Below are positions 15,589 to 24,178 of a stretch of 41,590 nt of DNA, piece after piece. The notes beneath the pieces were generated by a model. The model was given only the letters and a program-made list of their open reading frames with translations, did not search any database and was not told the origin of the DNA. How positions within the stretch are numbered: position 1 is the first letter of the stretch; each line of letters begins with the position of its first letter. The translations under genes and the position numbers were made by a program. Source of the DNA: JBFIHZ01 sp041601535 (GTDB taxonomy: Bacteria > Pseudomonadota > Gammaproteobacteria > Xanthomonadales > SZUA-36); the NCBI GenBank assembly GCA_041601535.1, contig JBFIHZ010000005.1, positions 1 to 41,590 on the forward strand. The letters are read 5' to 3'.

Positions 15589-17700
15589 TTACAGGATGGG
15601 CCGATCCTCGACAATGGTCGGCGTGACGAAAATCAACAGTTCGCGCTTCTTGGTTTCATTGGCCCGGCGGCGGAACAGTGCGCCGACAAAAGGCACGTCA
15701 CCCAGCCAGGGCACTTTCTCTTCGCTGGAATTGTTCTCATCCTGGAAGATGCCACCCAGTACCACTGTATCGCCATTGGCCACCAGCACCGTGGTATTGA
15801 GCTCACGGGTGTCAATGGACGGCACCGAACCACCACGGCCGGTCTGGAAGATTTCACCCACGGTATCCTGCTTGATTTCCAGGTCCAGCTGAATGCGGTT
15901 GTCCGGGGTAATCAGCGGGGTGGCTTTCAATTCCAGCACGGCTTCCTTGAACTGCACTGCCGTGGCACCTGAAGAGGTGGATTCCTCATAGGGAATTTCC
16001 ACACCCTGCTGGATAAAGGCTTCCGCCTGGTTGGCGGTAACCACTCTTGGGGTGGAGATCACTTCGCCCTCGCCTTCAGCTTCCAGCGCGGAAAGTTCAA
16101 GGTCCAGGATCACGTCGCCGGTGAGGAACGACATACCGAGTTTACTCGCATTGGTATCGGTGGCCGGCAGGTTAACCTGATAACGGCTTGGGTAGGACGG
16201 AATATCCAGCAGCCCGTCATCCCGCGGGTTGATGGCCGGGTTGACGATATCGGCTGCCGAACCGTCCGCGGCAATCACGCCGATATTGGTACCTGAATGC
16301 AGGTAAGTCACGCCGAAGCGCACACCCAGTTCGTGGGCGAAATCGGAGCTGGCGATGACGATACGTGATTCGATCTGCACCTGCCGTACCGCGTAATCCA
16401 GCTCGGTCAGCAATTCACGGATTTCGACTATGCGCTCTGCCGTGTCGGTAATCAGCAGAGTGTTGGTGCGTTCGTCTACGGTGACCGAACCGCGCTCGGA
16501 CAACAGGCCGTATTCGGAATCAACCGAGTTGGTGGATTCCTCGATCAGTGCTTTCATGTCCAGAGCCTTGGAATAGGACATCGGGATCAGCACGGTTTGC
16601 AGCGGTTCCAGGATGCGGCGATCCATCTGGGCTTTCAGCAACTGTTGTTCGCGATCTGCAATTTCGGCAGTAGGTGCGATCCAGATGACGTTGCCGTTTT
16701 TGCGCATGTCCAGGTTGCGCGCGTCCATAACGATGTCCAGCGCCTGGTCCCACGGAACATTGGTCAAGCGCAGCGTCAGATTACCGCCAACGCTGTCGGC
16801 CACCACGATATTCAGGTCGGACACATCTGCGATCAGCTGCAATACCGAACGTACCGGGATGTCCTGGAAGTTGAAGGTCACCTTGGTGCCTTCGTATTCC
16901 TTGTCCTCGAAAAACTTGATTTCCTGTTTTGTGTCTGTCTGGGCGAGACGCATGGGCTGCTTGACTTCGATAACCACCGTGTTGCCCGACTCGTAGGCCA
17001 GGTGCTCATAGAGGCCGGAAACCGCCAATGACACGCGTACACCATTGCTGATCGGGCTGGCGTCAATCAACTGTACCGGTGTGGCGAAATCAACCACATC
17101 CAGGCGCTGATTGAGATGATCCGGCAAGGTGGCATTGTACAAATCAAGAGTCAGGCTATTGGTGCCTTCTTCAACCGACATATTGGCACCGGCGTGATCC
17201 AGGGAAACGATTACCCGGCCCTGGCCGTCTTCACCGCGGCGGAAATCGATACCCGTGATGGCGTTGCCAGCGCCGGACGAGCGGGATGATGACGAGCGTG
17301 CCGCGGCACCGTCGCCGCTGATGGTCAGCACAACCTGGCCACCGTCTGCGCTGTAGTCATAATTCATTGGCCGGTTCAGATCCACCACCAGGCGCGTGCG
17401 CCCGCCAGCACCAATGGCTGAGTACTTTTGCACCGAACCCATGCCGACAGAAACCGTATCGCTGCCTGCCTGGTTGCTGGTGTCTGACAGGTCCAGCACA
17501 ATGCGCGCCGGGCTTTCAGTGGCAAAGACACTGACTTCCGGTGTATCGCCGGTAGTGGTAAGCGCAATTCTCACGCCTCCATCGCTGGTGCCGGTATGGT
17601 TGATATCCGTCACCTGCGTGGCCGCGAAAACGGCCGCCATAGGCGCCCATGCCAAAACCAGGCCGAGACCCGTTAGAAATCCTTTTCTCAAATTACGCAT
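15589..17700 (-). CDS. pilQ: Type IV pilus outer-membrane secretin PilQ
   Basis: Forms the multimeric outer-membrane channel through which type IV pili pass. From the ATG at 17700 the product is 703 residues: a signal peptide (about 1-27, ending VFAA), then AMIN-type repeats that bind peptidoglycan (blocks QVTDINHTGTSDGGVRIAL and ITGIDFRRGEDGQGRVIVSL). After these come an STN/N0 domain (VTFNFQDIPVRSVLQLIADVS), N1-type domains and the secretin beta-barrel with VPWLGDVPFVGALFRRR and the final FVTPTIV. This ATG has AGAGGG 6 bases upstream and a clean signal peptide. ATG 17760, also with a good ribosome site, would add 20 polar residues before the signal. Last gene of pilMNOPQ. Unlike pseudomonads, aroK-aroB do not follow. 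Confidence 0.97.
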   Translation of the reverse strand: MRNLRKGFLTGLGLVLAWAPMAAVFAATQVTDINHTGTSDGGVRIALTTTGDTPEVSVFATESPARIVLDLSDTSNQAGSDTVSVGMGSVQKYSAIGAGGRTRLVVDLNRPMNYDYSADGGQVVLTISGDGAAARSSSSRSSGAGNAITGIDFRRGEDGQGRVIVSLDHAGANMSVEEGTNSLTLDLYNATLPDHLNQRLDVVDFATPVQLIDASPISNGVRVSLAVSGLYEHLAYESGNTVVIEVKQPMRLAQTDTKQEIKFFEDKEYEGTKVTFNFQDIPVRSVLQLIADVSDLNIVVADSVGGNLTLRLTNVPWDQALDIVMDARNLDMRKNGNVIWIAPTAEIADREQQLLKAQMDRRILEPLQTVLIPMSYSKALDMKALIEESTNSVDSEYGLLSERGSVTVDERTNTLLITDTAERIVEIRELLTELDYAVRQVQIESRIVIASSDFAHELGVRFGVTYLHSGTNIGVIAADGSAADIVNPAINPRDDGLLDIPSYPSRYQVNLPATDTNASKLGMSFLTGDVILDLELSALEAEGEGEVISTPRVVTANQAEAFIQQGVEIPYEESTSSGATAVQFKEAVLELKATPLITPDNRIQLDLEIKQDTVGEIFQTGRGGSVPSIDTRELNTTVLVANGDTVVLGGIFQDENNSSEEKVPWLGDVPFVGALFRRRANETKKRELLIFVTPTIVEDRPIL

Positions 17701-17802
17701 GCTGCGCCCTCTTTCACAGATATTCGGCTCATTGGTTAGCCATTCCTTGTTGCTGTTCATGGCACTGCCTCTCAAGGTTTCCCGCATTACGCGCTCCCCG
17801 AC

Positions 17803-18342
17803 CTAGCTTCCGCCCAGGGCCATTGACGCATCCCTGACCAGCCAGCCACCGGCACCATCAGCAATAAATTCACTGAGATCCACTTCGTCTGGCTCGATCT
17901 GGGTGACTTTTCCGTGGTTCTTGCCAAGGTAGTTACCCACTGCAACCCGATGAACCACGCCATCGGGATCGCGAATCAGTGCCCATTCTGATCTTTCTTT
18001 TGCAAACGTCCCGACCATGGTTAACGTATCCAGCTCGAATCGTTCCAGGTATTCCCGTGTCCGTTGCAAATCGGGCCGCGGGCCTTTACCGGTGTTACCG
18101 GCAACCACCTCGTCGCTGCCTTCACTGGTAGAAGCCCTGAACGGATCCCGGCCTGCGAGACCGTCGTATACATAGGGTGTATAGGTTCGCACCGTGGGAA
18201 TCGGTGGGATAGGCGCGGCCGGGCGGGCCTTGACTTCCGCGATATAGCGGTTCAGGTCATCCTGCTCCTCACCACAGGCGGCCAGGCCCAGCGCCAGAAG
18301 CGCTGCCAGTGAAGCTTTGCATATGCTGTTCAGACGGCTCAT
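17803..18342 (-). CDS. pilP: Type IV pilus assembly lipoprotein PilP
   Basis: Inner-membrane-anchored lipoprotein that links the PilMNO platform to the PilQ secretin. The 179-residue sequence starts with a lipoprotein signal ending LGLAACG (Cys about 23). A Pro-rich flexible linker (about 40-60) leads into the DGLAGRDPFR motif, typical of PilP where it leaves the linker. A beta domain (about 95-160) includes LDTLTMVGTFAKERSEWALIRDPDGVVHRVAVGNYLGKNHG. The ATG overlaps the pilO stop (ATGA), so translation is coupled. pilQ follows after about 40-100 bases, depending on its start. Confidence 0.96.
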   Translation of the reverse strand: MSRLNSICKASLAALLALGLAACGEEQDDLNRYIAEVKARPAAPIPPIPTVRTYTPYVYDGLAGRDPFRASTSEGSDEVVAGNTGKGPRPDLQRTREYLERFELDTLTMVGTFAKERSEWALIRDPDGVVHRVAVGNYLGKNHGKVTQIEPDEVDLSEFIADGAGGWLVRDASMALGGS

Positions 18343-18980
18343 GGGGCCACCGCCTGGGCACGTTCAGCCGCCTCATCTTCATCAATGTACCGGTACGTTT
18401 TAACCGTGCCTTCAAGGATCAGCCGCCCGTCACTGCGCGTCACCCCGGGGTCGCGTTCGTTGGCCCGCCGCAAGGATATATCATGCATCGTCAATATCAC
18501 TACGCGGGGCAGCGAAGCCACACCGCTGACAAATTCGCCAAACTGGTGATAATCGCCCAACATGCGAATGGTGATGGGCCGCTCGGCGTAGAAGTCGTGC
18601 AGCGCTTCGGCGTTCGGCTGGAACAGCTGTACGTCGATACCGGCACCGAGTGCCGTCTGGGAAATATCCACCAGCAGCTTGTCCATCTCGGTTTTGCTGG
18701 GAAGTTGCCGGAACATCGTTTCCAGCAATTCCTGCATCTCGGCCAACTGCGATTCATACGCCTCCAGGTTGGCCGCTTTCTGTTGCTTGTATTCAAAGTC
18801 CGAGCGCAGCGTCAGTTCCTGTTGCTGCACGCGTTCCAGTTGCTCGGTCTTGTTCTTGATCAGCAGGTAGTAGCCAATGGCCAGGATAATGGCCAGCAGC
18901 ACACCGAGAATAAAATAGCGGACTGAAACCGGTGCACTACCGATATCATTGAAGTCCAGGTCCTGAAGTTGCCTGATCAT
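18339..18980 (-). CDS. pilO: Type IV pilus inner-membrane platform protein PilO
   Basis: Bitopic inner-membrane protein that pairs with PilN and PilP to align the pilus machine. The 213 residues show a short cytoplasmic N-terminus with LQDLDFNDIGSAP, one membrane helix (about 25-43, YFILGVLLAIILAIGYYLLI), a periplasmic coiled coil (about 45-95, rich in Glu/Gln/Leu) and a ferredoxin-like C-terminal domain. ATG start overlapping the pilN stop by one base (TGATG), and its own stop overlaps the pilP start. No anomaly. Confidence 0.96.
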   Translation of the reverse strand: MIRQLQDLDFNDIGSAPVSVRYFILGVLLAIILAIGYYLLIKNKTEQLERVQQQELTLRSDFEYKQQKAANLEAYESQLAEMQELLETMFRQLPSKTEMDKLLVDISQTALGAGIDVQLFQPNAEALHDFYAERPITIRMLGDYHQFGEFVSGVASLPRVVILTMHDISLRRANERDPGVTRSDGRLILEGTVKTYRYIDEDEAAERAQAVAP

Positions 18981-19582
18981 CAGTTAGCCCCCCCTGCAAC
19001 ACCGGCATCCATGTCCGCATCCGCATCGGCATCGGCCCTGGGCCGTAACTTGACCTGAATGGCGTATTCGTAGGTTTCCGTGCGTGAGGCCGGCCGTTCA
19101 GAGACGCGAACATACTGCAGTTCGGGATTATCAAACAGGTCCATTTCTTCAAGGCTGTGCAGATAGGCTGATACCCGTGCGTTGGACTGGCTGCTGCCCA
19201 GTAACGTCACGTTCGGCCCTTGTTGCCGTACATTGGCCAGGGTAACCCCAACCGGTATGGACTTGGCCAGCTTGTCCAGCAGTTCGACGGTCAGCGAACG
19301 GCTGGCCTGCAGCTGTTCAATGATCTGTTTGCGTGACAACAGGCGGTTACGCGTTTTTTCCAGTTCGGCAATGCGGTCAATGCGTTGCTGCAACCTGTTG
19401 ATTTCGGCCTGAATCTGCTGGTTGCGGGCTTCCTGCTGGCTGATCTGCTGATCGTAAAACAGCCCCACGATCAACACCAGAACGGCACCCAGAATCAGCG
19501 TGCCGACCAGGGAGAACAGGAACTGGCGCTGGCGCTCCCTGCGCGCTTCCTCTCGCCATGGTAATAGATTGATTCTTGCCAT
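18980..19582 (-). CDS. pilN: Type IV pilus inner-membrane platform protein PilN
   Basis: Bitopic partner of PilO; its cytoplasmic N-terminus docks into PilM. The 200-residue product begins with the PilM-binding motif MARINLLPWREEAR. One membrane helix follows (about 24-43), then a long periplasmic coiled coil (about 45-85) and an alpha/beta domain. The very C-terminus is an unusual Ala/Asp repeat (DADADADADMDAG) not needed for the fold. Start and stop codons overlap the neighbours pilM and pilO by one base (TGATG), so stoichiometry is probably set by coupled translation. Confidence 0.96.
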   Translation of the reverse strand: MARINLLPWREEARRERQRQFLFSLVGTLILGAVLVLIVGLFYDQQISQQEARNQQIQAEINRLQQRIDRIAELEKTRNRLLSRKQIIEQLQASRSLTVELLDKLAKSIPVGVTLANVRQQGPNVTLLGSSQSNARVSAYLHSLEEMDLFDNPELQYVRVSERPASRTETYEYAIQVKLRPRADADADADMDAGVAGGAN

Positions 19583-20640
19583 CAGTCAAACCCCCTCAAG
19601 GCCAATCCCATGGATACCATCAGGTTAGGGGCGTTTTTACTCAGCGCGGAGGCAGCAACCGAAGGCGCCAGCTCCAGGCCGCTGACCGGGTCAGCAATAT
19701 TGGTCTTGACACCCAGCTCCTGCTCAACCACATCCGTAAGCCCTTTCAGAGTGGCCATGTCGCCGGAAAGGTAAATGGTGCGGATGTTGGAAAACTCACT
19801 GCTGGAGCTGTAGAACTGCAGCGCGCGGCTGATCTGGTGCACCACGTTGAGCATGAACGGCTCCAACACGGCGTCTTCAAAATCTTCCGGCCCGGGCTCA
19901 CCCCGCTTGAAGAAGCCGGCCTGCTCGGCCGTCATGTCATAGCGACGCATGACTTCTTCCAGCAACTGGTGTCCACCAAACGGATGGTCACGGGTGTAAA
20001 CCACCCGGCCGTTACGCAGTATCAACAGGGTTGACAGGTCATAACCGATGTCGAATATGCCGACCGTTTCAGTGCTGCGAATGCCGTCGCGTTCGCGGAT
20101 CAGTTCGAATGCATTGGCAATGGCAAACGCTTCGACGTCCACGACCTTGGCTTTCAGTCCGAGGGACTCAAGTGCGTCCTGGCGACTTTCAACGTTTTCG
20201 TTTTTGCTGGCGGCCAGCAGGATGTCCACCATGTCCGCATTGCGCGCGGATGGGCCCAGCACTTCGAAATCCAGGCTGATTTCATCCAACGGGTACGGAA
20301 TGTACTGGTTGGCTTCGATCTGTACCTGGCTTTCAATGTCCGCATCTGCAAGGTTGGCCGGCAGGCTGACTGTCTTGGTGAAGACAGCGGAGCCGGACAC
20401 CGCCACGGCGCAGTACTTGGAATTGGAACCTGACTTCCGCACAGCGGACTTGATGGCGTCAGAAATCGCTTCGATGTCCTGCACTGACTTTTCAACGATC
20501 ACGCCCTGAGGCAGCGGCTCGATCGCAAAATGATCAACGCAATAACTTGTCCCATGGCGGGAAAGTTGCAGCAAACGAATGCTTGACGCTCCGATATCCA
20601 ACCCAATAATGGGTGGTGATTTGGTGCCGAATAGTTTCAA
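19582..20640 (-). CDS. pilM: Type IV pilus assembly ATPase-fold protein PilM
   Basis: Cytoplasmic actin-fold protein that forms the inner ring of the pilus alignment complex and binds the PilN N-terminus. The 352 residues show the nucleotide-binding blocks IIGLDIGASSIRLLQLSR (about 11-28) and VGIFDIGYDLSTLLIL. The segment LARA-like QIEANQYIPYPLDEISLDFEVLG is typical of PilM. The start is a TTG codon with GAGGG 6 bases upstream. This start gives the family N-terminus, and no ATG is suitably placed. First gene of the operon; its promoter must lie in the 334-base gap shared with the divergent mrcA. Confidence 0.97.
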   Translation of the reverse strand: MKLFGTKSPPIIGLDIGASSIRLLQLSRHGTSYCVDHFAIEPLPQGVIVEKSVQDIEAISDAIKSAVRKSGSNSKYCAVAVSGSAVFTKTVSLPANLADADIESQVQIEANQYIPYPLDEISLDFEVLGPSARNADMVDILLAASKNENVESRQDALESLGLKAKVVDVEAFAIANAFELIRERDGIRSTETVGIFDIGYDLSTLLILRNGRVVYTRDHPFGGHQLLEEVMRRYDMTAEQAGFFKRGEPGPEDFEDAVLEPFMLNVVHQISRALQFYSSSSEFSNIRTIYLSGDMATLKGLTDVVEQELGVKTNIADPVSGLELAPSVAASALSKNAPNLMVSMGLALRGFD

Positions 20641-20974
20641 ATTGCCCTCAATCCTTTGCTTGACAATGGCTTACTGACACTTCTTAGACTAGTTTTTAAC
20701 AGAAAACGAATCTTATCTCAATGGCGCGGGCCATTTTTTTAAGATTAGTCACTCAGTAAACAGCCAACACAAAGCTCCGGTTCCCAGTAATTTGAACCAA
20801 GGCAAAGATTAAGAAACCGAAGACAGCCCAAGCTGTCATACTCAAGAATGGTTCGGCTGCTTCCTTGCCCGCCTGTTACTATCGTGTTTCGATTGCTGGA
20901 TGAACACGTGCGTGACAATCCAACAACATGGAAGTTCATTTGCTTCCGGAAAAATAGCATAGCAGGAAATTCGC
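20641..20974. promoter_or_regulatory. Divergent control region between pilM and mrcA
   Basis: A 334-base gene-free stretch that must hold both promoters. It contains a large two-part palindrome (20709-20746, separate entry) and a perfect hairpin (20822-20827 with 20832-20837, CCAA loop). It is AT-richer than the flanking genes. I could not pick -35/-10 pairs with confidence on either strand. No small reading frame with a good ribosome site stands out. Confidence 0.5.
20709..20746 (+). terminator. Bipartite palindrome with T tract upstream of mrcA
   Basis: Outer 7-bp arms (20709-20715 with 20740-20746) enclose a symmetric 4-by-4 mismatch and an inner 6-bp stem (20720-20725 with 20730-20735) with a GCGG loop. 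The plus strand carries six to seven T after the inner stem, as in an intrinsic terminator. It could stop antisense transcripts leaving pilM, act as an attenuator ahead of mrcA, or be an operator shared by the two genes. Confidence 0.45.
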
Positions 20975-23455
20975 GTGAAGAAAGTCTTTCTTTGGATGAT
21001 ATCCATATTTTTTGCCTGTGCCTTGCTGGCTGTCGCCACCGTGGCCATCACTTACCTGGTGCTGGAACCGGATCTTCCCGAAGTGGATACGTTGCTGGAT
21101 GTGCAGTTGCAGGTACCCTTGCGGGTGTACAGCAGCGACCGCAAACTCATTGGCCTGTTCGGCGAGATGCGGCGTATCCCGGTGACCATAGAAGAAGTGC
21201 CGGAAAACCTCAAAAATGCATTTATCGCCGGCGAAGATGCACGCTTTTATGAACATCCCGGGGTGGATTATCAGGGCATATCACGCGCCATTTTCATCCT
21301 GCTCACGACCGGTGAAAAATCGGTTGGTGGCAGCACCATCACGCAGCAGCTGGCGCGCAATTTTTTCCTTACCGCGGAAAAGACCTTTACCCGCAAAATC
21401 AAGGAAATCTTCCTGGCGCTGAAAATCGAACGGCAGTTGCGAAAAGACCAGATCCTGGAGTTGTATCTGAACAAGATTTTCCTGGGTTACCGCGCCTATG
21501 GGGTTGGCGCAGCGGCCGAAGTTTATTACGGCAAACCGACGGATCAGCTAAGCCTGGCGCAGTGCGCCATGATCGCCGCCCTGCCCAAGGCGCCGTCACG
21601 CATCAATCCGATTAATTCACCGGCACGCGCGCTGGAGCGGCGGAACTACGTGCTCAACCGCATGCTGGAGCTGGATTACATTGACAAACAGCAACATGCA
21701 GAGGCCATCGCCGAACAGGACATGGCTTTTTACCATGGCGCCAGCGCCGAAATCTCGGCCCCGTACCTGGCGGAAATGGTGCGGGTTCGGGCACTGGACT
21801 TGCTCGGGCCGGAGGCCTATACCGGTGGCTATGAGATCACCACCACGATAGACAGCAAGCTGCAGACGGCGGCCAACCTGGCCGTGGAGACCGGCCTGGA
21901 GGAATATGATCAGCGCCACGGTTACCGCGGCCCGGAAGCAAAAATCGACCTGCAGGACCGCACCACCCCGGCGCAGTGGAATGATGCGCTGGAACCGTTC
22001 AGACCCATCTCCGGCCTGGTGCCGGGCCTGGTAACTGAAGTGGAAGATGAACTGGCTCTGGTGTATCTGCGCAATGGCCAGACCATCGCCCTGGAGCTTG
22101 AGGAATGGGCTGCTCCGTTTATCAGCCGGGACCGCACCGGTGCCAGGCCCAAAACCATGCATGACGTGGTCGCCGCGGGAGACATCATCCGTACGCGGCT
22201 GACAGATGATGGCAGCTGGAAGCTGGCACAGGTACCGGAAGCCGAGGCTGCACTGGTCTCGCTTGACCCGCAAAGTGGTTATATCAAGGCCCTGGTGGGC
22301 GGGTATGACTTTACCCGCAGCAAATTCAATCGCATCGTGCAGGGCCGGCGCCAGCCGGGCTCCAGCTTCAAACCGTTCATCTATTCAGCCGCGCTGGAGA
22401 AAGGATTTACCACCGCCAGTCTGGTGAACGACGCGCCCATCGTGTTCGATGACCCCGAACTTGAACGCACCTGGAAACCACAAAATTTCAGTGAGAAGTT
22501 CTACGGCCCCACGCGCTTGCGCGAAGCCATGGTCAACTCCCGTAACCTGGTTTCCATCCGGCTGTTGCGTGATATTGGCATTGAATATGCGCGCGATTAC
22601 GCCACCCGTTTTGGCTTTCAACGCGAAGAGCTGCCGCCCAACCTTACAATGGCATTGGGTACCAGTTCGGTAACTCCGTTGTCGATGGCGCGGGGCTATG
22701 CGGTATTTGCCAATGGCGGCTACCTGGTCACGCCGGAATTCATCCGCGAAATCCGTAATGCGGACGGAGACGTGGTGTTCGCCACCAAGCCACCCATCCT
22801 GTGCGACCGCTGCAAACCGCCCCCCACGCTGGATGAACTGCCTGCTGTTGCGGAAGAGTTGGACCGTCCGGAATTCCGCCGCCTGGAAATCGGCGGCGAC
22901 GATGATGATGCACCCGTCGGCAAGTCCCGCCTGCAACCCATCACCGAGGTGGAGGACAGCTATGCAGACCGTGCCATTCCGGCCACCAATGCCTATCTGA
23001 TACGCTCCATGATGATGGACGTGGTGAGGCGTGGTACCGGAGTGCGCGCGATGCAGCTGGGGCGCAATGACCTGGCCGGCAAAACCGGCACAACCAACGA
23101 ACAGCGCGATGCCTGGTTTTCCGGTTACAACGACCACCTGGTCACTACCGTCTGGGTCGGTTTTGACGACCACGAACCACTGGGACGCCGTGAAGTGGGT
23201 GGCCGTGCGGCACTGCCGGTATGGATCGAATTTATGGGTGTCGCACTGCAGGGACTGCCGGACAACCCGCTGGCCTTGCCGCCAGGCCTGGCGCAAGCCA
23301 AGATTGACCCCGATACGGGTTTGATTGCGAGACTTGATAACGGCAATGCAATCATGGAAATATTCGAGGCAGGGAAACTGCCGCCAATGGAAGCCGCCGC
23401 CGGAGGAGAGAACCAGGATGCCTCAACAACGGAAGACCCGTACGAAATTTACTGA
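20975..23455 (+). CDS. mrcA: Penicillin-binding protein 1A (bifunctional peptidoglycan synthase)
   Basis: Class A PBP that polymerises and cross-links peptidoglycan at the outer face of the inner membrane. The 826 residues show an N-terminal membrane anchor (about 7-30) and a GT51 glycosyltransferase domain with catalytic Glu87 in AGEDARFYEHPG and the GGSTITQQLARN motif. An OB-like insertion (about 310-420) follows. The transpeptidase carries the nucleophile Ser463 in SSFK (463-466), SRN at 522-524 and KTGT at 703-706. The start is GTG with AGGAAA about 8 bases upstream. Divergent from pilM, a conserved neighbourhood in pseudomonads where the gene is called ponA. Its last 38 bases overlap the next gene. 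Confidence 0.97.
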   Translation: MKKVFLWMISIFFACALLAVATVAITYLVLEPDLPEVDTLLDVQLQVPLRVYSSDRKLIGLFGEMRRIPVTIEEVPENLKNAFIAGEDARFYEHPGVDYQGISRAIFILLTTGEKSVGGSTITQQLARNFFLTAEKTFTRKIKEIFLALKIERQLRKDQILELYLNKIFLGYRAYGVGAAAEVYYGKPTDQLSLAQCAMIAALPKAPSRINPINSPARALERRNYVLNRMLELDYIDKQQHAEAIAEQDMAFYHGASAEISAPYLAEMVRVRALDLLGPEAYTGGYEITTTIDSKLQTAANLAVETGLEEYDQRHGYRGPEAKIDLQDRTTPAQWNDALEPFRPISGLVPGLVTEVEDELALVYLRNGQTIALELEEWAAPFISRDRTGARPKTMHDVVAAGDIIRTRLTDDGSWKLAQVPEAEAALVSLDPQSGYIKALVGGYDFTRSKFNRIVQGRRQPGSSFKPFIYSAALEKGFTTASLVNDAPIVFDDPELERTWKPQNFSEKFYGPTRLREAMVNSRNLVSIRLLRDIGIEYARDYATRFGFQREELPPNLTMALGTSSVTPLSMARGYAVFANGGYLVTPEFIREIRNADGDVVFATKPPILCDRCKPPPTLDELPAVAEELDRPEFRRLEIGGDDDDAPVGKSRLQPITEVEDSYADRAIPATNAYLIRSMMMDVVRRGTGVRAMQLGRNDLAGKTGTTNEQRDAWFSGYNDHLVTTVWVGFDDHEPLGRREVGGRAALPVWIEFMGVALQGLPDNPLALPPGLAQAKIDPDTGLIARLDNGNAIMEIFEAGKLPPMEAAAGGENQDASTTEDPYEIY

Positions 23456-24092
23456 TGCTGTTCCGGCCCGCCATATCCGCAAACTGAAGCAGATCAAACG
23501 GGAGGTTGCAGCCGAAGCGGCCCGCATCATCGCCACCGAAGGCCAGACCAACTTTCACGCGGCAAAACGCAAGGCGGCCGAACGCATCGGCGTCAGCGAG
23601 CGCCTGGCACTGCCGAGCAACCTGGAAGTACAGGATGCGCTGCTGCTGTATCAGGGACTTTACGGCGGCGAGCAGCACGCCAACAACATAGAGCGATTAC
23701 GCGAGGTAGCTGTGACTGCCATGCAGCTGCTGGAACCCTTTTCACCCCGGCTGGTCGGGCCGGTGCTGGATGGCACTGCCGGCAAACATTCACGGGTTTC
23801 ACTGCACGTATTCTGCGAAGCACCGGAAAACCTGGTGCTGCATTTTCTCGAAACCGGCATGACTTTCAGCCAGGAACAGCGCCGCATACGCTGGCATGAC
23901 AACAGTCATCGTACCGTGCAGGTGCTGGTCATTGAGGTAGCGGAAGCCAAGGTCGAACTGGTGGTATTCAACACGGTTGATTTACGCCAGGCGCCGCCCA
24001 GCCCGGTCGATGGCAAGCCGCAACGAAGGGCCAGCATCAGTGACGTGGAATGCTTGCTCGGGCCACCAGCCGCCCTGATTGAGGGCGTATAA
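23418..24092 (+). CDS. Conserved protein of unknown function overlapping the mrcA end
   Basis: A soluble 224-residue protein. The N-terminal third is a basic helical segment with AAEAARIIATEGQTNFHAAK followed by RKAAERIGVSE. The middle holds a long helix (ALLLYQGLYGGEQHANNIERLREVAVTAMQLL). The C-terminal half is an alpha/beta region starting FSPRLVGPVLDGTAGKHSRVSL that to me resembles a nucleotidyltransferase-like core. It ends with PLSPVDGKP-type PSPVDGKPQRRASISDVECLL. I have a memory of similar uncharacterised proteobacterial proteins but no function. Start chosen at the ATG 23418, which has GGAGGAGAG upstream inside mrcA. The reading frame is open further left only as a shadow of mrcA. Translation is likely coupled to mrcA. 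Confidence 0.75.
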   Translation: MPQQRKTRTKFTDAVPARHIRKLKQIKREVAAEAARIIATEGQTNFHAAKRKAAERIGVSERLALPSNLEVQDALLLYQGLYGGEQHANNIERLREVAVTAMQLLEPFSPRLVGPVLDGTAGKHSRVSLHVFCEAPENLVLHFLETGMTFSQEQRRIRWHDNSHRTVQVLVIEVAEAKVELVVFNTVDLRQAPPSPVDGKPQRRASISDVECLLGPPAALIEGV

Positions 24093-24134
24093 GCGGGGGC
24101 GGAGCCCCCGCTGCCTGACAAGCCGGCAGGCAGC
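24092..24134. terminator. Stem-loops between convergent genes
   Basis: A perfect 9-bp GC-rich stem with 3-base loop (24092-24100 with 24104-24112) touches the stop codon of the unknown gene. A second stem uses CTGCCTG at 24111-24117 with CAGGCAG at 24127-24133. A third small palindrome (24162-24167 with 24172-24177) lies at the gltA end. None has a T tract. Together they probably block read-through between the convergent genes. Confidence 0.45.
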
Positions 24135-24178
24135 GGCTGATTCGATTTACTCCCCGGCAGCGCCGGCAGCAGCCGGCT

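Noticed and set aside
22385..23296. Long open frame (303 codons) on the minus strand inside mrcA
   Set aside because: Antisense to a certain gene; its protein is rich in His, Gln and Arg with no motif, as expected for a shadow of GC-rich coding DNA.
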